A stretch of 64,000 bases of DNA from Rhododendron vialii (GCF_030253575.1 NC_080557.1:44468501-44532500), one strand, 5' to 3'; counted from the first letter of the stretch, positions 37,948 to 50,619 are shown. The notes: generated from the sequence alone by a model not told the origin. Numbers and translations are program-made.

Positions 37948-39365
37948 ATGTCGTGTGCTTCTGATGGTCCTAATTCTTCACGTAAGGTGAATTTCTTTGA
38001 AGTCTTGGATGCTGTTACTGTCTCAAATACTGATCATTTTGAGATTCAGGAGGGCGATACTCCTGCAGTTAGACAGATTAAAGGTCTATAGCAGGCGGTT
38101 ATTGCACTCCGTAAGGAATTAGAATCTAAGAACATTTTGATTGAATCGTTGAAGGTGCAAGAGCTAGCTCCAGAGGTTAAAGTGGATTCTGGTTCATCGT
38201 GGAAAGATAAGGTCTCTCCCCCTGGAGAGACTCATGTTAGGATGAATTTACGCTACTTTCCTCCCGATGTTGATGGGGAGAAAGTTAGGGTTTCTCCTCC
38301 TGGGCATGTTGAGATCCAGGGTTCTGTTAAATGGAAAAATTGCATTGTTGGCCGTTTTGTTGATAAAAAACTTCCATTCCTGGAAGTTCAGTCAATTGCT
38401 GTCAATGCCTGGGGTAAATTTGGTCTTAAGACTGTTCTGTCGAATGACAAGGGCTTCTTCTTTTTTCTGTTCGGTGAGGAAGGTGCTTTCAGACATTTAT
38501 CTGAAGTTGGGGCTTGGCATTTTTCTGGATGACTGATGGTTTTACAAGAATGACATGCTGATATGGATTATGAGAAGGGCTGAGTAAATTGCCTTTATGG
38601 ATTCAACTTCATAATGTTCCCCTCCAGTATTGGAATGAGGAGGGTTTGAGCTATCTTGTGAGTGCTGTAGGGAAGCCGTTGTATGCGGATGCGATGACGG
38701 AATCAACAAGTAGGATTAGCTACGCTAAAATTTGTGTGGAGGTTGATGTTATGTCTACTTTGCCTCATTCTGTTGAGGTACTCATAGCTTCTGGAAAAGA
38801 GGTTACTGTTCGAATTAGGTACCCATGGCGACCAACTAAATGTGCTTCTTGTAGAGTGTTTGGTCATAATGAATGTAATAAGAATAAGGTGGGTGAGATT
38901 GGAACTGTGAAAGCTTCCTCTGTTGCCCCTAATAAGGTCTGGGTTGTGAAGGGAAGCAAGGTTGATTGTGCTGCTGGCCTTGTCTCTACAGTGTTACCTA
39001 CTCCAGATCCTATGCGAATTGCTCAGAAGTCTCCAGTTCCTGTAGAAGTTTTGCCTTGTGTAAATCAGTTTTTAGCTTTACAGGAAGATGAGGGGGTTAG
39101 GTCTTCCATTGTGGTGGAGTTGCCTATTGGTAAGAGTGAGGTTGATGTTATTCAGGCCTCTGAATTTGTGGGGGATATCCCAGAATCTAGCAAGTCTGCT
39201 GAGCAGGTTAATGGGGTTGATTATCTTCCTACCGAGCTGGATGTGGGTTTATCAGACCCTGATGCTGTCTTTCAGGCTCTTATTTCTTTGGAACATGGGA
39301 GTACTATGAAGTCTGGAGGAGGGATGAACCCTGGGGCTGCTAAGAAGAGGAAGAAAAGATGGTGA
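37948..39365 (+). pseudogene. LINE ORF1, gag-like nucleic-acid-binding protein (disrupted)
   Basis: The frame opens at ATG 37948, is cut by TAG at 38089 and TGA at 38530, and shifts frame before 38589, from which it runs open to TGA at 39363-39365. The 258-aa downstream part contains LPLWIQLHNVPLQYWNEEGL, typical of the DUF4283 domain of plant LINE/retroelement gag proteins. A Cys-rich knuckle CASCRVFGHNEC follows. An earlier small frame (37768-37926) may be a further N-terminal piece. Its role in an active element would be to coat the RNA. Confidence 0.85.
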
Positions 39366-42300
39366 AATTTGCCTCTTGGAACATTAGGGATTTAAATCAC
39401 CCCATTAAGCAAGTGGAGATTAGGAAATTTATACATGCTAATAATCTCTCGTTAATTGGTATTGTTGAAACCAAAGTAAGGCCTGAGAATCTTGTTTCAA
39501 CAGTGAAGAAATGCCTTCCTAATGGGTGGAGTTTTGTTCATAATTTTGCTTCTGGGCCTGTTGCTAGAATAATTGTGGCATGGGAGTGTCAGAACTCTTT
39601 GGTTAGTGTTATTTTTTCTTCTGAGCAGATGCTCCTCCTTTCAGTAGTTATAAATCAGAAGTCCTTTGTTGTTTCTTTTGTCTACGGTTTCAATCAAGCT
39701 AGTGCTAGAAGACAACTTTGGGATGAGCTTCGAATGGGGCTTGGGTTAGTTGGGAATCTAGCTTGGATTGTTTTGGGTGATTTTAATGCAGTTCAGTGGC
39801 AGCAAGAGAGATCTGATTCTACCTCTTTTGATTCTGCATCAGCAGGAGAGTTTAATTGTTGTTTGAATGATATAGATGTGGAAGAGTTAAACTCTACAGG
39901 TCCTTGGTTTACATGGTCTAATAAAAGGCTTGGTAGTGATCACTGCAGTAGTAGAATTGATAGAGCTTAGTTAAATTCCCAGTGGCAAATTGAATTTACT
40001 GAATCCACAGCTGCAGTTCTAGTCCCTGGAATTTCAGATCATTGTCCTCTTCTTATCTCTATTTTTCCATATAGAGGTGGAAGGAAACCTTTCAAATTCT
40101 TCAACTTTTGGATGAGGCATAACGAGTTTCCTGTTCTCCTCTCTCAGTCTTGGTCTGAATCTTTGGAGTGTGATTCCCCTATGTTTTCCTTGTATACTAA
40201 ACTGAGAAGATTGAAGCTGGTTTTGAGGCAGCTTAATAAGGAATTCTACAGTGATATACAGAAAAGAGTCTTGGAGGCTAGAGTGGAACTAACTGATATT
40301 CAAAATCGAAGTGCTTATTCTCCAAGTGATCCTATCTTACTAGAATATGAAAGACTCTGCCTACTGAAGTTCAAAGAGCTTAGTATAGCTGAGGAAGGGT
40401 GGAGCAAACAGAAATCCAGGATTCAATGGCTCAGTCTGGGTGATAATAACACTAGTTTCTTTCATAAGAAGATTGCTAGCCATAAAATGAGGAACAAAAT
40501 TCTGTCCATTTGTGATGATAGTGGTACCAGATTGGATGACCCCCAAGATGTCAAAATGGAGGTCCTGAGATTCTATAAGGGTATGTTGGGCTCCAAGTTT
40601 ACTCAGAAAAGGTTCTCTTGTACTAGGCTCTGGTTCTCAAATACTGTCCCTAGTTCACTACATTCCTCTCTTATTGCTCCAATCACTCCAGAAGAGATCA
40701 GGAAGGCTATTTTTTCAATCAATGGTGACAAAGAACCAGGTCCGGATGGCTTTAATGCCAGCTTTTTCCAAAAGAATTGGCCTGTTGTTGGTTCAGAGGT
40801 AATTGCAGCTATCCTTCACTTTTTTAAATCTGGTGTTATGTTAAGAGATGTGAATGCTACTACGCTCACTCTTGTTCCTAAAAACAGTTGCCCCCAATCT
40901 ATGAGAGAATACAGACCTATCGCTTGTTGTAATGTGATTTACGAAGCTATTACCAAAATCTTGGCATCTAGAATACAGCCCATCCTCCCCCACATTATCA
41001 ACAAAGCCCAGGCAGCCTTTGTCAAAGGTCGGTCTATCTCTGATAATACTTTACTGATGCAAGAATTGGTTCGAAATTATCAAAGAGACTCTGGTGTTGC
41101 TAAGTGTGCTATCAAGATTGATCTGATGAAAGCCTATGATTCGGTTGATTGGGATTTTCTGTTTGAGGTTATGACAGCCATGAACTTTCCTCATCAATTT
41201 ATTGGTTAGGTTAGAACCTGCATCTCTTCTGCTATGTATTCTGTTGTGCTTAATGGAGAGCTGGAGGGATTCTTTAAAGGGGAGAAAGGTCTCAGACAAG
41301 GAGATCCTATCTCACCATACCTATTTCTTTTGATAATGGAAGGCTTATACTCTATTCTCCAAAGGAGGATTAATGAAGGGCAGTTCACTTATCACCCTAG
41401 ATGTGCTTCCTTGTCTATCACCTATTTGGCCTTTGCTGATGATCTGTTCTTGCTTTTTGGAGCTGACTGTCAATCTGTTGAGATACTTAAGGACACCTTG
41501 AATGAGTTTTATCACTCTTTTGGGTTGCAACCAAATCTCCAGAAAAGCCAATTCTTTTTCTCAGGGGTGGATCCTTCAATTAAATCTGAGATCCTCAGCA
41601 TCCTTCCCATTCCAGAAAGTATGTTACCAGTTAGATACTTGGGTGTGCCACTTATTTCCACCAGACTCCGATATGAAGATTGCATTCAGTTGAAGGAAAG
41701 GACACAACAAAGGATAGTAAGATGGTCAAATAGAGATCTGTCATATGGAGGTCGTGCTCTTCTCATTCAATCTGTTCTCTTCAATATGCAAACGAATTGG
41801 TGCTCTTTGTTTATTCTACCTCAAAAGATCTTAAAAGAGATTGAATCTATATTAGGGGCATTCTTGTGGTCTGGGGTTCATCTTAGAAGAGCGAGTGCAA
41901 AATTGAAATGGTTGGAAGTCTGTACCTCTAAGGCAGAAGGAGGTCTTGGCTTGAAGTCTCTTAAAGAATGGAACAAAACCAATATACTAAGACATTTGTG
42001 GGCTATCTGTAAAAAGCAGGATACATTATGGGTTAAGTGGATTCACAGTTATATGATAAAAGATCAGAATTTTTGGGGGACGAAAATGCCTCAAGACTGC
42101 TCTTGGACAATGTGAAAACTTCTGAAGTTGAGGGTGCTGGGCCAGAATTTTGTGAAGCATACCATTGGTGATGGGCACTGGGCACAGTACTTCTTTATGG
42201 TTTGATAACTGGCATCCATGGGGTCCCCTCTACAAGCTGCTAGATGGAAGATCTACTTCTATCCTGGGGCGAGCTATTTGGGCTAAGGTTAGTTATGTTG

Positions 42301-43023
42301 TCCTCAATGGTGAATGGCACTGGCCTCGCCCAAGGAATAACTTAATCCAGCGTATCCAAAATGCTATTCCTCCTACCTTACTGCCTCAAGCTGATAAAGA
42401 GGATGAAGTGGTTTGGACAGTGTCCCCAACTGGGCAGTATGTGACAAAACATACTTGGGAAGCTGTTAGGCATCATGGTGTGAAGGTTCAATGGGCTCCC
42501 CTTGTCTGGTTCTCCAAGAATGTCCCTAAATGGGCATTTATTTTATGGTTGGCTTGCTTAAATAGGCTTTCTACAAAAGATAGGCTTCGAAAATGGGGAA
42601 TGGATGTAGATCCAAAATGCACGCTGTGTTCTATCTCGGATGAAACTCTACAACATCTGTTTTTTTATTGTTCCTATTCTAGAGTCATATGGGAACAGGT
42701 TCTGTCTAGATTCTCGATGCATAAAGGCGTTGGTTCTGGGATGCAGAGCTCAGTTGGGCTATTAGGAATTGCAGGGGAAAAAGCTTTAAAGCCTTGTTGT
42801 TTAGACTAGTTTTGGCTGCTGGAATTTACCACATCTGGATAGAAAGGAATACCAGGATTTTTGGTGGGAAAGTTACCTGTGCTGCAGTTGTTCTTTCCAC
42901 TCTTGCAGATAACATCAGATTAAGGACTTGTTCATGGCGACATATTGACAATACGTTGGAGAATCAAAGACTTTTGGATCTTTGGAATCTTCCGAACAGA
43001 GTTTTTGGGAATTCTCATCCCTA
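39359..43023 (+). pseudogene. LINE ORF2, endonuclease-reverse transcriptase (disrupted)
   Basis: Starts at ATG 39359, overlapping the ORF1 stop by 7 bases. The exo-endo-phosphatase domain (MVKFASWNIRDL, GIVETKV, VLGDFNAV, SDHCPLL) is followed from about 40.7 kb by the reverse transcriptase (EYRPIACCNVIYE, AFVKGRSISDN, KIDLMKAYDSVDWDF, GLRQGDPISPYLF, catalytic FADD near 41430). After it comes the C-terminal zf-RVT-like region (PKWAFILWLACLNRL, CTLC..ETLQHLFFYC). Stops at 39968, 41207 and 42113, and frameshifts near 42.17 and 42.8 kb, inactivate it. No RNase H domain was recognised. Confidence 0.92.
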
Positions 43024-43148
43024 AGTGTTGATGGGTTACATGTAGATTGTAATAGGTTTCAGTTGTATAGCTTCTGATCATTGTGGGTTTATACCCGTTG
43101 TTGATTTGGTTGGTTGGTTTTAATAAGATCGATTTACCAAAAAAAAAG

Positions 43149-43338
43149 AGAGTTGCTATTCATTTCGTCTCCACCGCCCCCAACGAGTATTCTGCTTGGA
43201 AGAAAATAAGTGATATCGCAAAGCCAAAACCCTAAGCTAGTATTAGATATTTACCAGAAAACCAGAGCACGAAGTTATTATGGCAACCCTAACAACAGAC
43301 TCGCAGACGAACAAGAAAGTTCGATATACTCCTGCAAC

Positions 43339-43383
<45 letters not shown>

Positions 43384-43570
43384 GCAGACCTGTTGAGAGA
43401 GAGATTGACTTTGGGGTAGATTGGCGATTGAGGAAGGGTTTTAGAAATTCGCCGTTGTTGTTAGCTGTTTGGTTTTAGGAAGTACACGCTTTTGGAGTAG
43501 ATTGAGTAAGGGTTTCAACGTTCCTCGTACTTCCAACGTGCGATGTGTCTCAATACCACGCCGTTTTTAA
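43149..43570 (-). promoter_or_regulatory. Probable GPN3 leader/promoter, displaced by the LINE
   Basis: It contains a GA run at 43341-43377 and further GAGAGA/TTGAGG tracts, giving CT-rich sequence on the GPN3 strand, as seen at other gene starts here. It also has AAACCCT-type motifs on that strand (near 43432-43438). Since nothing else starts on the minus strand between here and GPN3, I infer it holds the GPN3 transcription start and a non-coding first exon, with the LINE in the leader intron. Confidence 0.4.
43341..43377. repeat. (GA)n microsatellite
   Basis: A 37-base GA run in the presumed GPN3 5' leader or promoter. Confidence 0.85.
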
Positions 43571-43746
43571 GGCTCTGTTTGCAACCCATGAAAAGGAAAA
43601 GGAAAAGGAAAAGGAAATTTAAAAAAAAAAAAAGCCTCCATTGTTTAGTTGGAAAAGAAAGAGTAAAGAAAAGAATTTCGAGAGTGCAGTGAATGGTAAA
43701 TTTTCCTTCGTTTTTTTTCCCCTTTCCATGGGTTCCGAACAAAGCC
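43571..43746. mobile_element. Tourist-like MITE (copy 2)
   Basis: It starts GGCTCTGTTTGCAACCCATG and ends CCATGGGTTCCGAACAAAGCC, and the internal CATTGTTTAGTTGGAAAAG and TAGTGAATGGTA-like parts match the copy at 17418-17586. TAA precedes it and TAT follows, so the 3-bp duplication has probably mutated. Confidence 0.72.
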
Positions 43747-44989
43747 TATGTTTTAGAGGCACAATTTGAAAATCAGCCATGTGGGATTCAATTATGAGAA
43801 TGAATTCTGTCACAGTACATTTTGAAAACTACACTTTAGAGTTAGGGGCACAATTTCAGAATCAGCCCTGGAGGTGCTTTTTCATTCTCACTTGGGATTA
43901 TCTTCGCAAATTCATAATCTATCATGGGCATTCTTATCAAAATACTCATTCATAATTTATTTTGAACATTATCCTCCCAAATGCTACACTGTTACAAAAT
44001 CTATTCTTCACATATCTCCCAAATACTTTACTAATTGCCAATAAAAAAAAATACTTTACTAGATTCATAATTTATATTGGACACAATCCAAAATAAATAA
44101 CTCACGATCCAAAATGTAAAAGTAATTAGGCAACCAAACGGACCCAAAGTACAGTTTTTACCATACTGTGTAATATTTGTCTTGAAAAAAGATAGGAAAA
44201 GCTAGGCATAAATGATAAAACTTAACATTCTCGTTCGTTTAAACCGGAAAATAATATGGTAGGTCTTGTTTCTTCTAGGAACAAAATAGTAATGTTTTAA
44301 GATAGGCATAAAACTTAACATTCTCGTTTATTTTAATCAGAAAGTAGTATGGTAGGCTATGTTTTTGTTGCGAACAAAACAAAACAAGAATAAACTACAC
44401 TTTAAAAGGCAAAATTACTGGAGTAGCATTGAACACATCATTGCCAAATTTTAAAGCAATTTTTATTTGGATTAGGACTTTTCAGCTCTTTCTTCTTCAC
44501 CTTGTCGAATTTAGGTAGGCTATCTTATTTTGTGGACTTTTTTTTTTTGGAGGTATAATTTTGCAGGCACATTTTAATGTCTACGGCACCCTTATTTTGA
44601 GAAAATATTCCAAAAGCCCAAAACAAAAATTTTGTTCGCATTTGCAGGCCGGTATTAACTCTCCATGCGCATGTTTTCGACAGTGACCCAAAGGGTCCAT
44701 GCTTTCTGCGGTCACATAGAGCTCTACATTTGTTCTACATGCCTAATGCATATCCACACAGTAACGGCACCTATGTCATCTTTGTAACAAACCAGAATGA
44801 AGCTAAGGCACCCAATGGAAAAGGAGCAACAGAACATAAAAGTACAAGCCACGAAACACGAAAGATGGCTCTTTTCACTTTTTTCCTTTACGAGATCTTT
44901 TCAGTTGCACATTGTTCATTTTTACATCATTTGCATTGCCTTCTTGGGTATCATTTGGTCAAGAAATGCTGCACAGACCAGCCGCTGTC
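43747..44989. repeat. Intergenic spacer with a local tandem duplication
   Basis: Between about 44205 and 44392 a unit of roughly 90 bp (AGGCATAAA, CTTAACATTCTCGTT, TATGGTAGG, GAACAAAA) is present twice in tandem with differences. Short duplications also occur near 43756-43870 (GGCACAATTT, AGAATCAGCC / AAAATCAGCC). The rest is AT-rich spacer and probable RNS2 3' UTR. Confidence 0.5.
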
Positions 44990-47900
44990 TCAGAGAGCTT
45001 CATGCTGAGGTAACCATGGGAATGCGGCATCACCATTTTTAAGACCTGCAGGTAAGGGAACAAACTTAAACCAAATTGAACTGAACTGAGTATTGGACAG
45101 GACTTGATGAAAATAATTTAGTCTTTCACAAAATGATTCTTAGGAAGCTAGTGAAAACTGAAAACAGGTAACACTCAAAAATGCGCAAAATGGTACTTAC
45201 TTTGTAGCAGGTTAAGATGGGAGATGAGGTCAAAACAAGTACAAACATCATAGTAAAATTTGAAGACACGAATTATGCGAGATTGGAATACATACAAGAG
45301 AAGATAAAAATTACCCCCAGAAATAAAAGATCAATGCCATATATATGAATGGAATAATTGCCATGCAACAGTATATAGACTATAGAGATTTAGACAAGTC
45401 CTAATCTGGATACCCAGTGTGCATTCATACCCCTTCCGTGTAATTGTACGTATAAGAAAGAAACTTACCCGGCGATACATATTCTGGCAAGCTAACATAC
45501 TTCGGACAAGAGGCGGAAGAAAGCACGTCAGTTCGAGTGGTAGATCCAATTATACAATCCCGAGGCTGCGAAAATATGTAATTTATTAAAACAGGCATTA
45601 CAGGGTTTCTCCATGAAGAGGAAACCTTAGAGATAAATGTAAATAGAAACCAGATGGATTCAAGGATTTTCACTTGGATTTAATCAGAGAGAATTTAGTC
45701 AGAAAACCCTGCTAGATTCAAGGGTTTTCGCTTGGATTGGTCACTCAAAATGATCATATGCGGTGTCATCACTTTTTCTTTTTTCCCTAGAGTTAATTAG
45801 AATAGATTTTTATCTTGAAATGTACAAGATGGATTTTGTGCCAAAATAGATTGCCATGCCTGGGCACCTAGTGGATGGAAGAAATGGAGAGAGTATTCAA
45901 GGATTTATCCCACAAAACCGGCTCACTACAAGCACGCACCGAAAATCTTTTGCTGGTTTAGTTTCCAATACAAGACTAACAGAAAAAAGCTGCAAAGAAA
46001 TCATACCTTAAAATCCTTATAGAAGCATATTTGGAGTTCCTCCACTGCACCATTAGAGCAAGACAGCAAAGGTGTAGCATGGAAGGCATTTTGAATAGCA
46101 GAAATAACACCTCCAAGAGGATACTTCTCAGTGTTTGAAGGCACATATCCTACTTCACTCAGTACTTTCTGTTGTCGTAAATTGACGATACAGTTATTAT
46201 TAGTCCAATGAATAAACTTTTAAGCACAGAAATATCAACATAATGTGAATAGTTGCCCAATGTCAAAGCACTTAAACTGCACAATATCATCAACGTAAAA
46301 AAGAGGTTGCACCATCAGAAATAAGTTTCCATGGAAGCTAGCTTGAAATATTTGATCCGGTCATAGTTAATAATGACACGGCATGAATGTGTCCTTAAGA
46401 CTAACAGTGACCCATTACTTCCATCACGATGCATTCCTTAAAGATTAGAATATCTGACACTGTAGCCAAAGCTTTAAGCTAACTTCATGGTGATCAAACC
46501 TCCCAACATGGAGGTGAAACCCAAGACTTGGCTTAGAGCCTTAGACAACCAAGAGAACTTCATTATCTAATTCAGGAACTATGCCTCTGACATTGCCTAT
46601 ATAAATTGGGATTTACTGAACAAAGAACAAAGGAAGAACCTGACGGACACACTAGAACATCGAATATTACTTCACCAACGCTCTCCACGATTTCTAAAGC
46701 TCAAAACAAAAAGACGACGCATATCATTTGTGTTGAAATATGTCTGTCTTATAACGACATCCTTACAAAACCCTAGACATTACACCTACTTAGTCCAACA
46801 TGACCACCGTAGCTGAGTGGGTTCTGAAAAGCCCTCGAAAGTTTGCTTTTCAACAAAATTTCTGGAGTCTCGACCTGTAGAAGAACTGAAATGTCATTGT
46901 GGAAGCAATTAAAGCTGATATATTTGTCAGTTTTTTCTCCATAGACATCCATGGTACAGTGCTTAAAGCCTTAAACCACTTGTAACACCTGTTTTGCACA
47001 ATAATTGTTTAGTTTGGGTCGTTTAGCTACAAATGCTCCCACAACATTGTTCAAAGGTTTACGCAAAAAAAAAAACATTGTCCAAAGGTCCTCCACAATA
47101 CACAGGCAACTTGCCACTGAGAGGAAGCCAATGAAGACATGTTTGTAGGCCACTTATATAGTTCCATTTCTCAGAAATAACTCCTGGTCAATGCAAACCA
47201 GCTTATACAATAAACTTGGCGTCTGCAGCCAGCTTGAGATGCAAAATTAGCAAAAATCAAATTTGATGCACACAAGGGGAAAAAGTGCAATATGTAAGAT
47301 GCAGCAACACTACACCATCCCTAGTTAGTACTCAATTGAGTGAAGAGCCAACTCTACAAAATTTCAAGGGTAGAATAAATTTCGATAAACTTACCGTGAC
47401 ATTGTACTTGAAATAGAGGTTAAGTGTTGCAAAAAAGTACTCGTATTCATCACGAACAACTGGAAATGAGCACGTGCCATGCTTTTCTGTAATTTAAAGG
47501 CAAAGAAGTGAAACATAAGACTATTATGGAGAAACAAAAGATCTCGATGTCATCAAGAAAATAAATGTTCTACAACGGAATTACCAACAGCGCTTTCAAC
47601 CCATCACTTTGATGGCCCAAAGAAGCACTCTCGTATAATATTCAGCAAGATGGATTATACGTACACTCATTACAAGGATTGTACATGCAAAAGGCAAGAA
47701 ACAATAGTTTGGTGCACTCAACCTGGGTGATCTCTTTACACCAAATCATCCTAAGTCATCACCATAATTTCTCTGTGTTTTGTCTAACGAGCAGAATCAT
47801 ATTAGAATCAACAAATTCCTCCTGAAGTTATCAAAATAATAAACAAATTGCTTATGGAAATAGGAATCTAGGATTCAGATGAGTCTGGGATCTTTTCCCG

Positions 47901-50608
47901 ACAGGTGATTGTGAGTGCATTTTATATGCAGCTTCAATAATTTTTGGCAAATTCATGGAGACATGAACATGATAAAATTAGCGTCTAATTCAAGAATAAT
48001 TCCATGTGTACCCTTGTAAACATTTTAGTAATGAAACAATGTAAGTAGAGTACAGGATGAAGATGATTACCCCACTGCCAATGAATGTTCCCCCATTCAG
48101 CCAAGAGAAACACAAGATTGTTAGTTCCAAATTTTACTTCAGAAACATAATGAATAAAACCCACAACTAGTATTGACCTCATGAGCCCAAAACAATCCTT
48201 TTCCGCCATGACAAGTTGAGGGTGAACTACAACTTAAAGATGGCCAATACTTCTGTATGTCATCGAGCAATGTTGAGATCTACAAAGTAAATAAAGCAAA
48301 CGTGCTTCAGACACAATATTCCAGAGTTGAGGATAGTAATTCAGTGGCACAAAATTAAACAAATAACACAGAAATAGCCATCTATTAGTTATCAACTTTT
48401 TCTCTCACGGTAGAGATGAAACAAATCTACATCCAAATACAAAGCATACAAACAAAATCAACAATCCTCTGATGAAGGACATGTCCATGTATTTCTCAAA
48501 AAAGCTCCCACGTCCTACAAAGGGTTTCTGTATCAAAACTGTGTAACAATAATTCACTATAACCCTTGATTCCTTGAACATGTACTAAAGCATTCATATG
48601 CCGCGACAATTCTAATTCTAACTAGACAGGTACATGAACAAGGCTAGTGATAGCGAAACTACAATAGGAGCACAGAAATTACCTTCTTGATATCAAAATT
48701 AGATCGTGTGCAACATGAAGGCCAGCTTCCATCGTTATAGTCAGGCCACAATCCATCTGCGGTGCAACAAATATCAGATAGAACAGACTTAAAATGGAAA
48801 ATATACCTTTAGACCTATTCCGTCATATCACAATACTGCAGCGCAGGTGTTGATATTGGTTTTACCATCATAACAGTAGCAACCTTTTCTTTAGAAAAAA
48901 GTTGTATTCTGCAGTCTACATTCTCAATGTATAAAGAACACTTTGAAAGTTGCACTTACGGATTGTAAACTCAGTTGGAGCATTTGAGCTGTGTTAAAAA
49001 AACAAGAAAAACATAATGAGTTCCCAAGAAATGTTTAACAGATTGAACATGAAAAACAACTACATGCCTACTGCCTACGCAACATAAAACAGAATCATGC
49101 AAAAGCCAATATCGGTAAAAAAAGAGAGATGACAACAATAAAGAAAATACAATCTACAGCAGCTCCTGAACTTTGATTCTTTCCTTGTTTGTTAACAGCT
49201 AAACACCGAAAACCTAAACCCTTTCTGTATGCCCGTTCCAAATCCTAAAACCCTTCGGCAATGTTTCAAATGCCCTAGGCACTTGTTAATTTTCTAAGCT
49301 ACTAAAAGACCTCCAACGAATACTATTTGAACTGCCAACTCAGCCAGTTTTAGCAAGCAAACAATCAAAGGCTAAAAGAAGTTTAGTGTTTGTTACTAAC
49401 AATGGCAGGTGAGGGAAATATGAAGTCAACTCCATGCGGCAATGAAGATTCCAAACAAAATCCACAGATTTCACGTATCTTGTTATCTTCTAAATTGTCA
49501 TTCTACACTAACTTATCAGATGACAATAAGGCTATGAGCATATGATTCGTCAGAATATTCATGACTAATATAAATTTCACCAATATTTAAGTAAGATTAA
49601 AATACTAATATCGCAGGGAAAAGTAGTGAGAGGGAGGGAGGGGGCAATCGAAATATGAATCTCCCAAAATATCCGAGGAAATCTTCCACATGATTACCCC
49701 ATTAAAAGAATCCTGAAATTAGGACCAAAAAATTCATCCTCAAAACCTTATTCACTTTGGGTAAAGCCACAATACTTCAGTTATGTCCACAGTCTATATT
49801 TATCATTCTTATAATTCTTTGCGGTTTATTTCGAAATACATATAGCTACTGCTAAAACTTGAAAGTGAACACAGTAACTGCAAATAAACACAGATATCCA
49901 CATCACCACCAAGGCTGGTAGCCTAGTGGTCCGTGGCTTACTACCATGTGGTTTAGGTGGTCAAGAGTTCCAAGGTTTTGAGTCGTGCTAACGACACCCT
50001 ATCGAACTTTGCCCTACTGCGTAGCATGGCTATGTTCCACTAGCTCTTGGTGGGGTGGTAGTTGCTATGGCTCTATGGTCCTTTCTGGGCCCGCCGCGGG
50101 TCTAGAGTCCCTATGGCCGTCATGCGCAGGGGAGGACTGCTACATCTGGTCGTCCCCTTCTCCACCCTTGTAGATTAGCCACAGACACAAACACACACAC
50201 ACACAGATATCCGCATCCACATTCATGCAATTACTGCAATGAAACGCTAATAAAACAATAAATTGAATGAGGAAAAAAAAAACGATCAAGACGAACAAAT
50301 AAAAATATCCCAACGCAATATACACATTAGTTGAATCCAAAACCGATAATGAAAACGTCAAATCAAAACAATAGAATTATATATATAACGCGAGAAACGC
50401 ACCCTCGGCAACAGGCATTGGAGGAACAGCAATGGCGAGTTCTCTGACAATAAGTGCCCGGCCATTGAAGAGCTAGGGCGAAGTAATCGAACTCTCTCTG
50501 TTTACGCGATTCGATTACTCCGCCAATGCAATCATGGACGCAAACAGATGCGACGAACAGAACCAGGATTTGGAGAGAGAGAACGGATTGTGCGGGGAGA
50601 GACGCCAT
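44990..50608 (-). CDS. RNS2: S-like ribonuclease T2, RNS2 type (9 exons)
   Basis: Minus-strand exons, 5' to 3': 50403-50608, 48960-48988, 48683-48756, 48178-48279, 48071-48074, 47395-47486, 46007-46168, 45469-45565, 44990-45045; total 822 nt, 273 aa. RNase T2 enzymes cleave single-stranded RNA through 2',3'-cyclic phosphates; RNS2 acts in vacuole/ER rRNA turnover. A hydrophobic signal peptide spans about residues 1-30. Catalytic block CAS I is [13 protein letters not shown] (His79); CAS II is WAHEWEKHGTC (136-144, with His136, Glu137, Lys140 and His141). Several Cys residues ([14 protein letters not shown]) fit the disulfide pattern. Exon 5 is only 4 nt (TGGG) and is needed to complete CAS II. 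Intron 1 carries a SINE. The start is the only ATG giving a signal peptide. Confidence 0.94.
49905..50180 (+). mobile_element. tRNA-derived SINE in RNS2 intron 1
   Basis: TGGTAGCCTAGTGGTCCG at about 49918 contains a perfect Pol III A-box (TAGCCTAGTGG), and a degenerate B-box GGTTTTGAGTC follows about 45 bases later. The body is GC-rich relative to the intron (GGGCCCGCCGCGGG) and ends in ACAC repeats. Boundaries are approximate; no clear duplication. Confidence 0.6.
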
Positions 50609-50616
50609 GCTCTTTG

Positions 50617-50619
<3 letters not shown>

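Larger units (their letters stand above)
37646..43148 (+). mobile_element. L1-like LINE, nearly full length, with 14-bp TSD and poly(A)
   Basis: The 5.5-kb element has ORF1 (gag-like), ORF2 with an endonuclease and a reverse transcriptase, and a 3' A tract (43139-43147). AGAGTTGTTATTCA at 37632-37645 and AGAGTTGCTATTCA at 43149-43162 are the target duplication, one mismatch in 14. Order and motifs are those of plant L1-clade LINEs. Stops and frameshifts make it inactive. It lies between the GPN3 coding region and a CT/GA-rich tract that looks like the GPN3 5' leader. Confidence 0.93.

Noticed and set aside
49905..50180. Functional tRNA gene
   Set aside because: It has an A-box but no tRNA cloverleaf, and the B-box is degenerate; a SINE explains it better.
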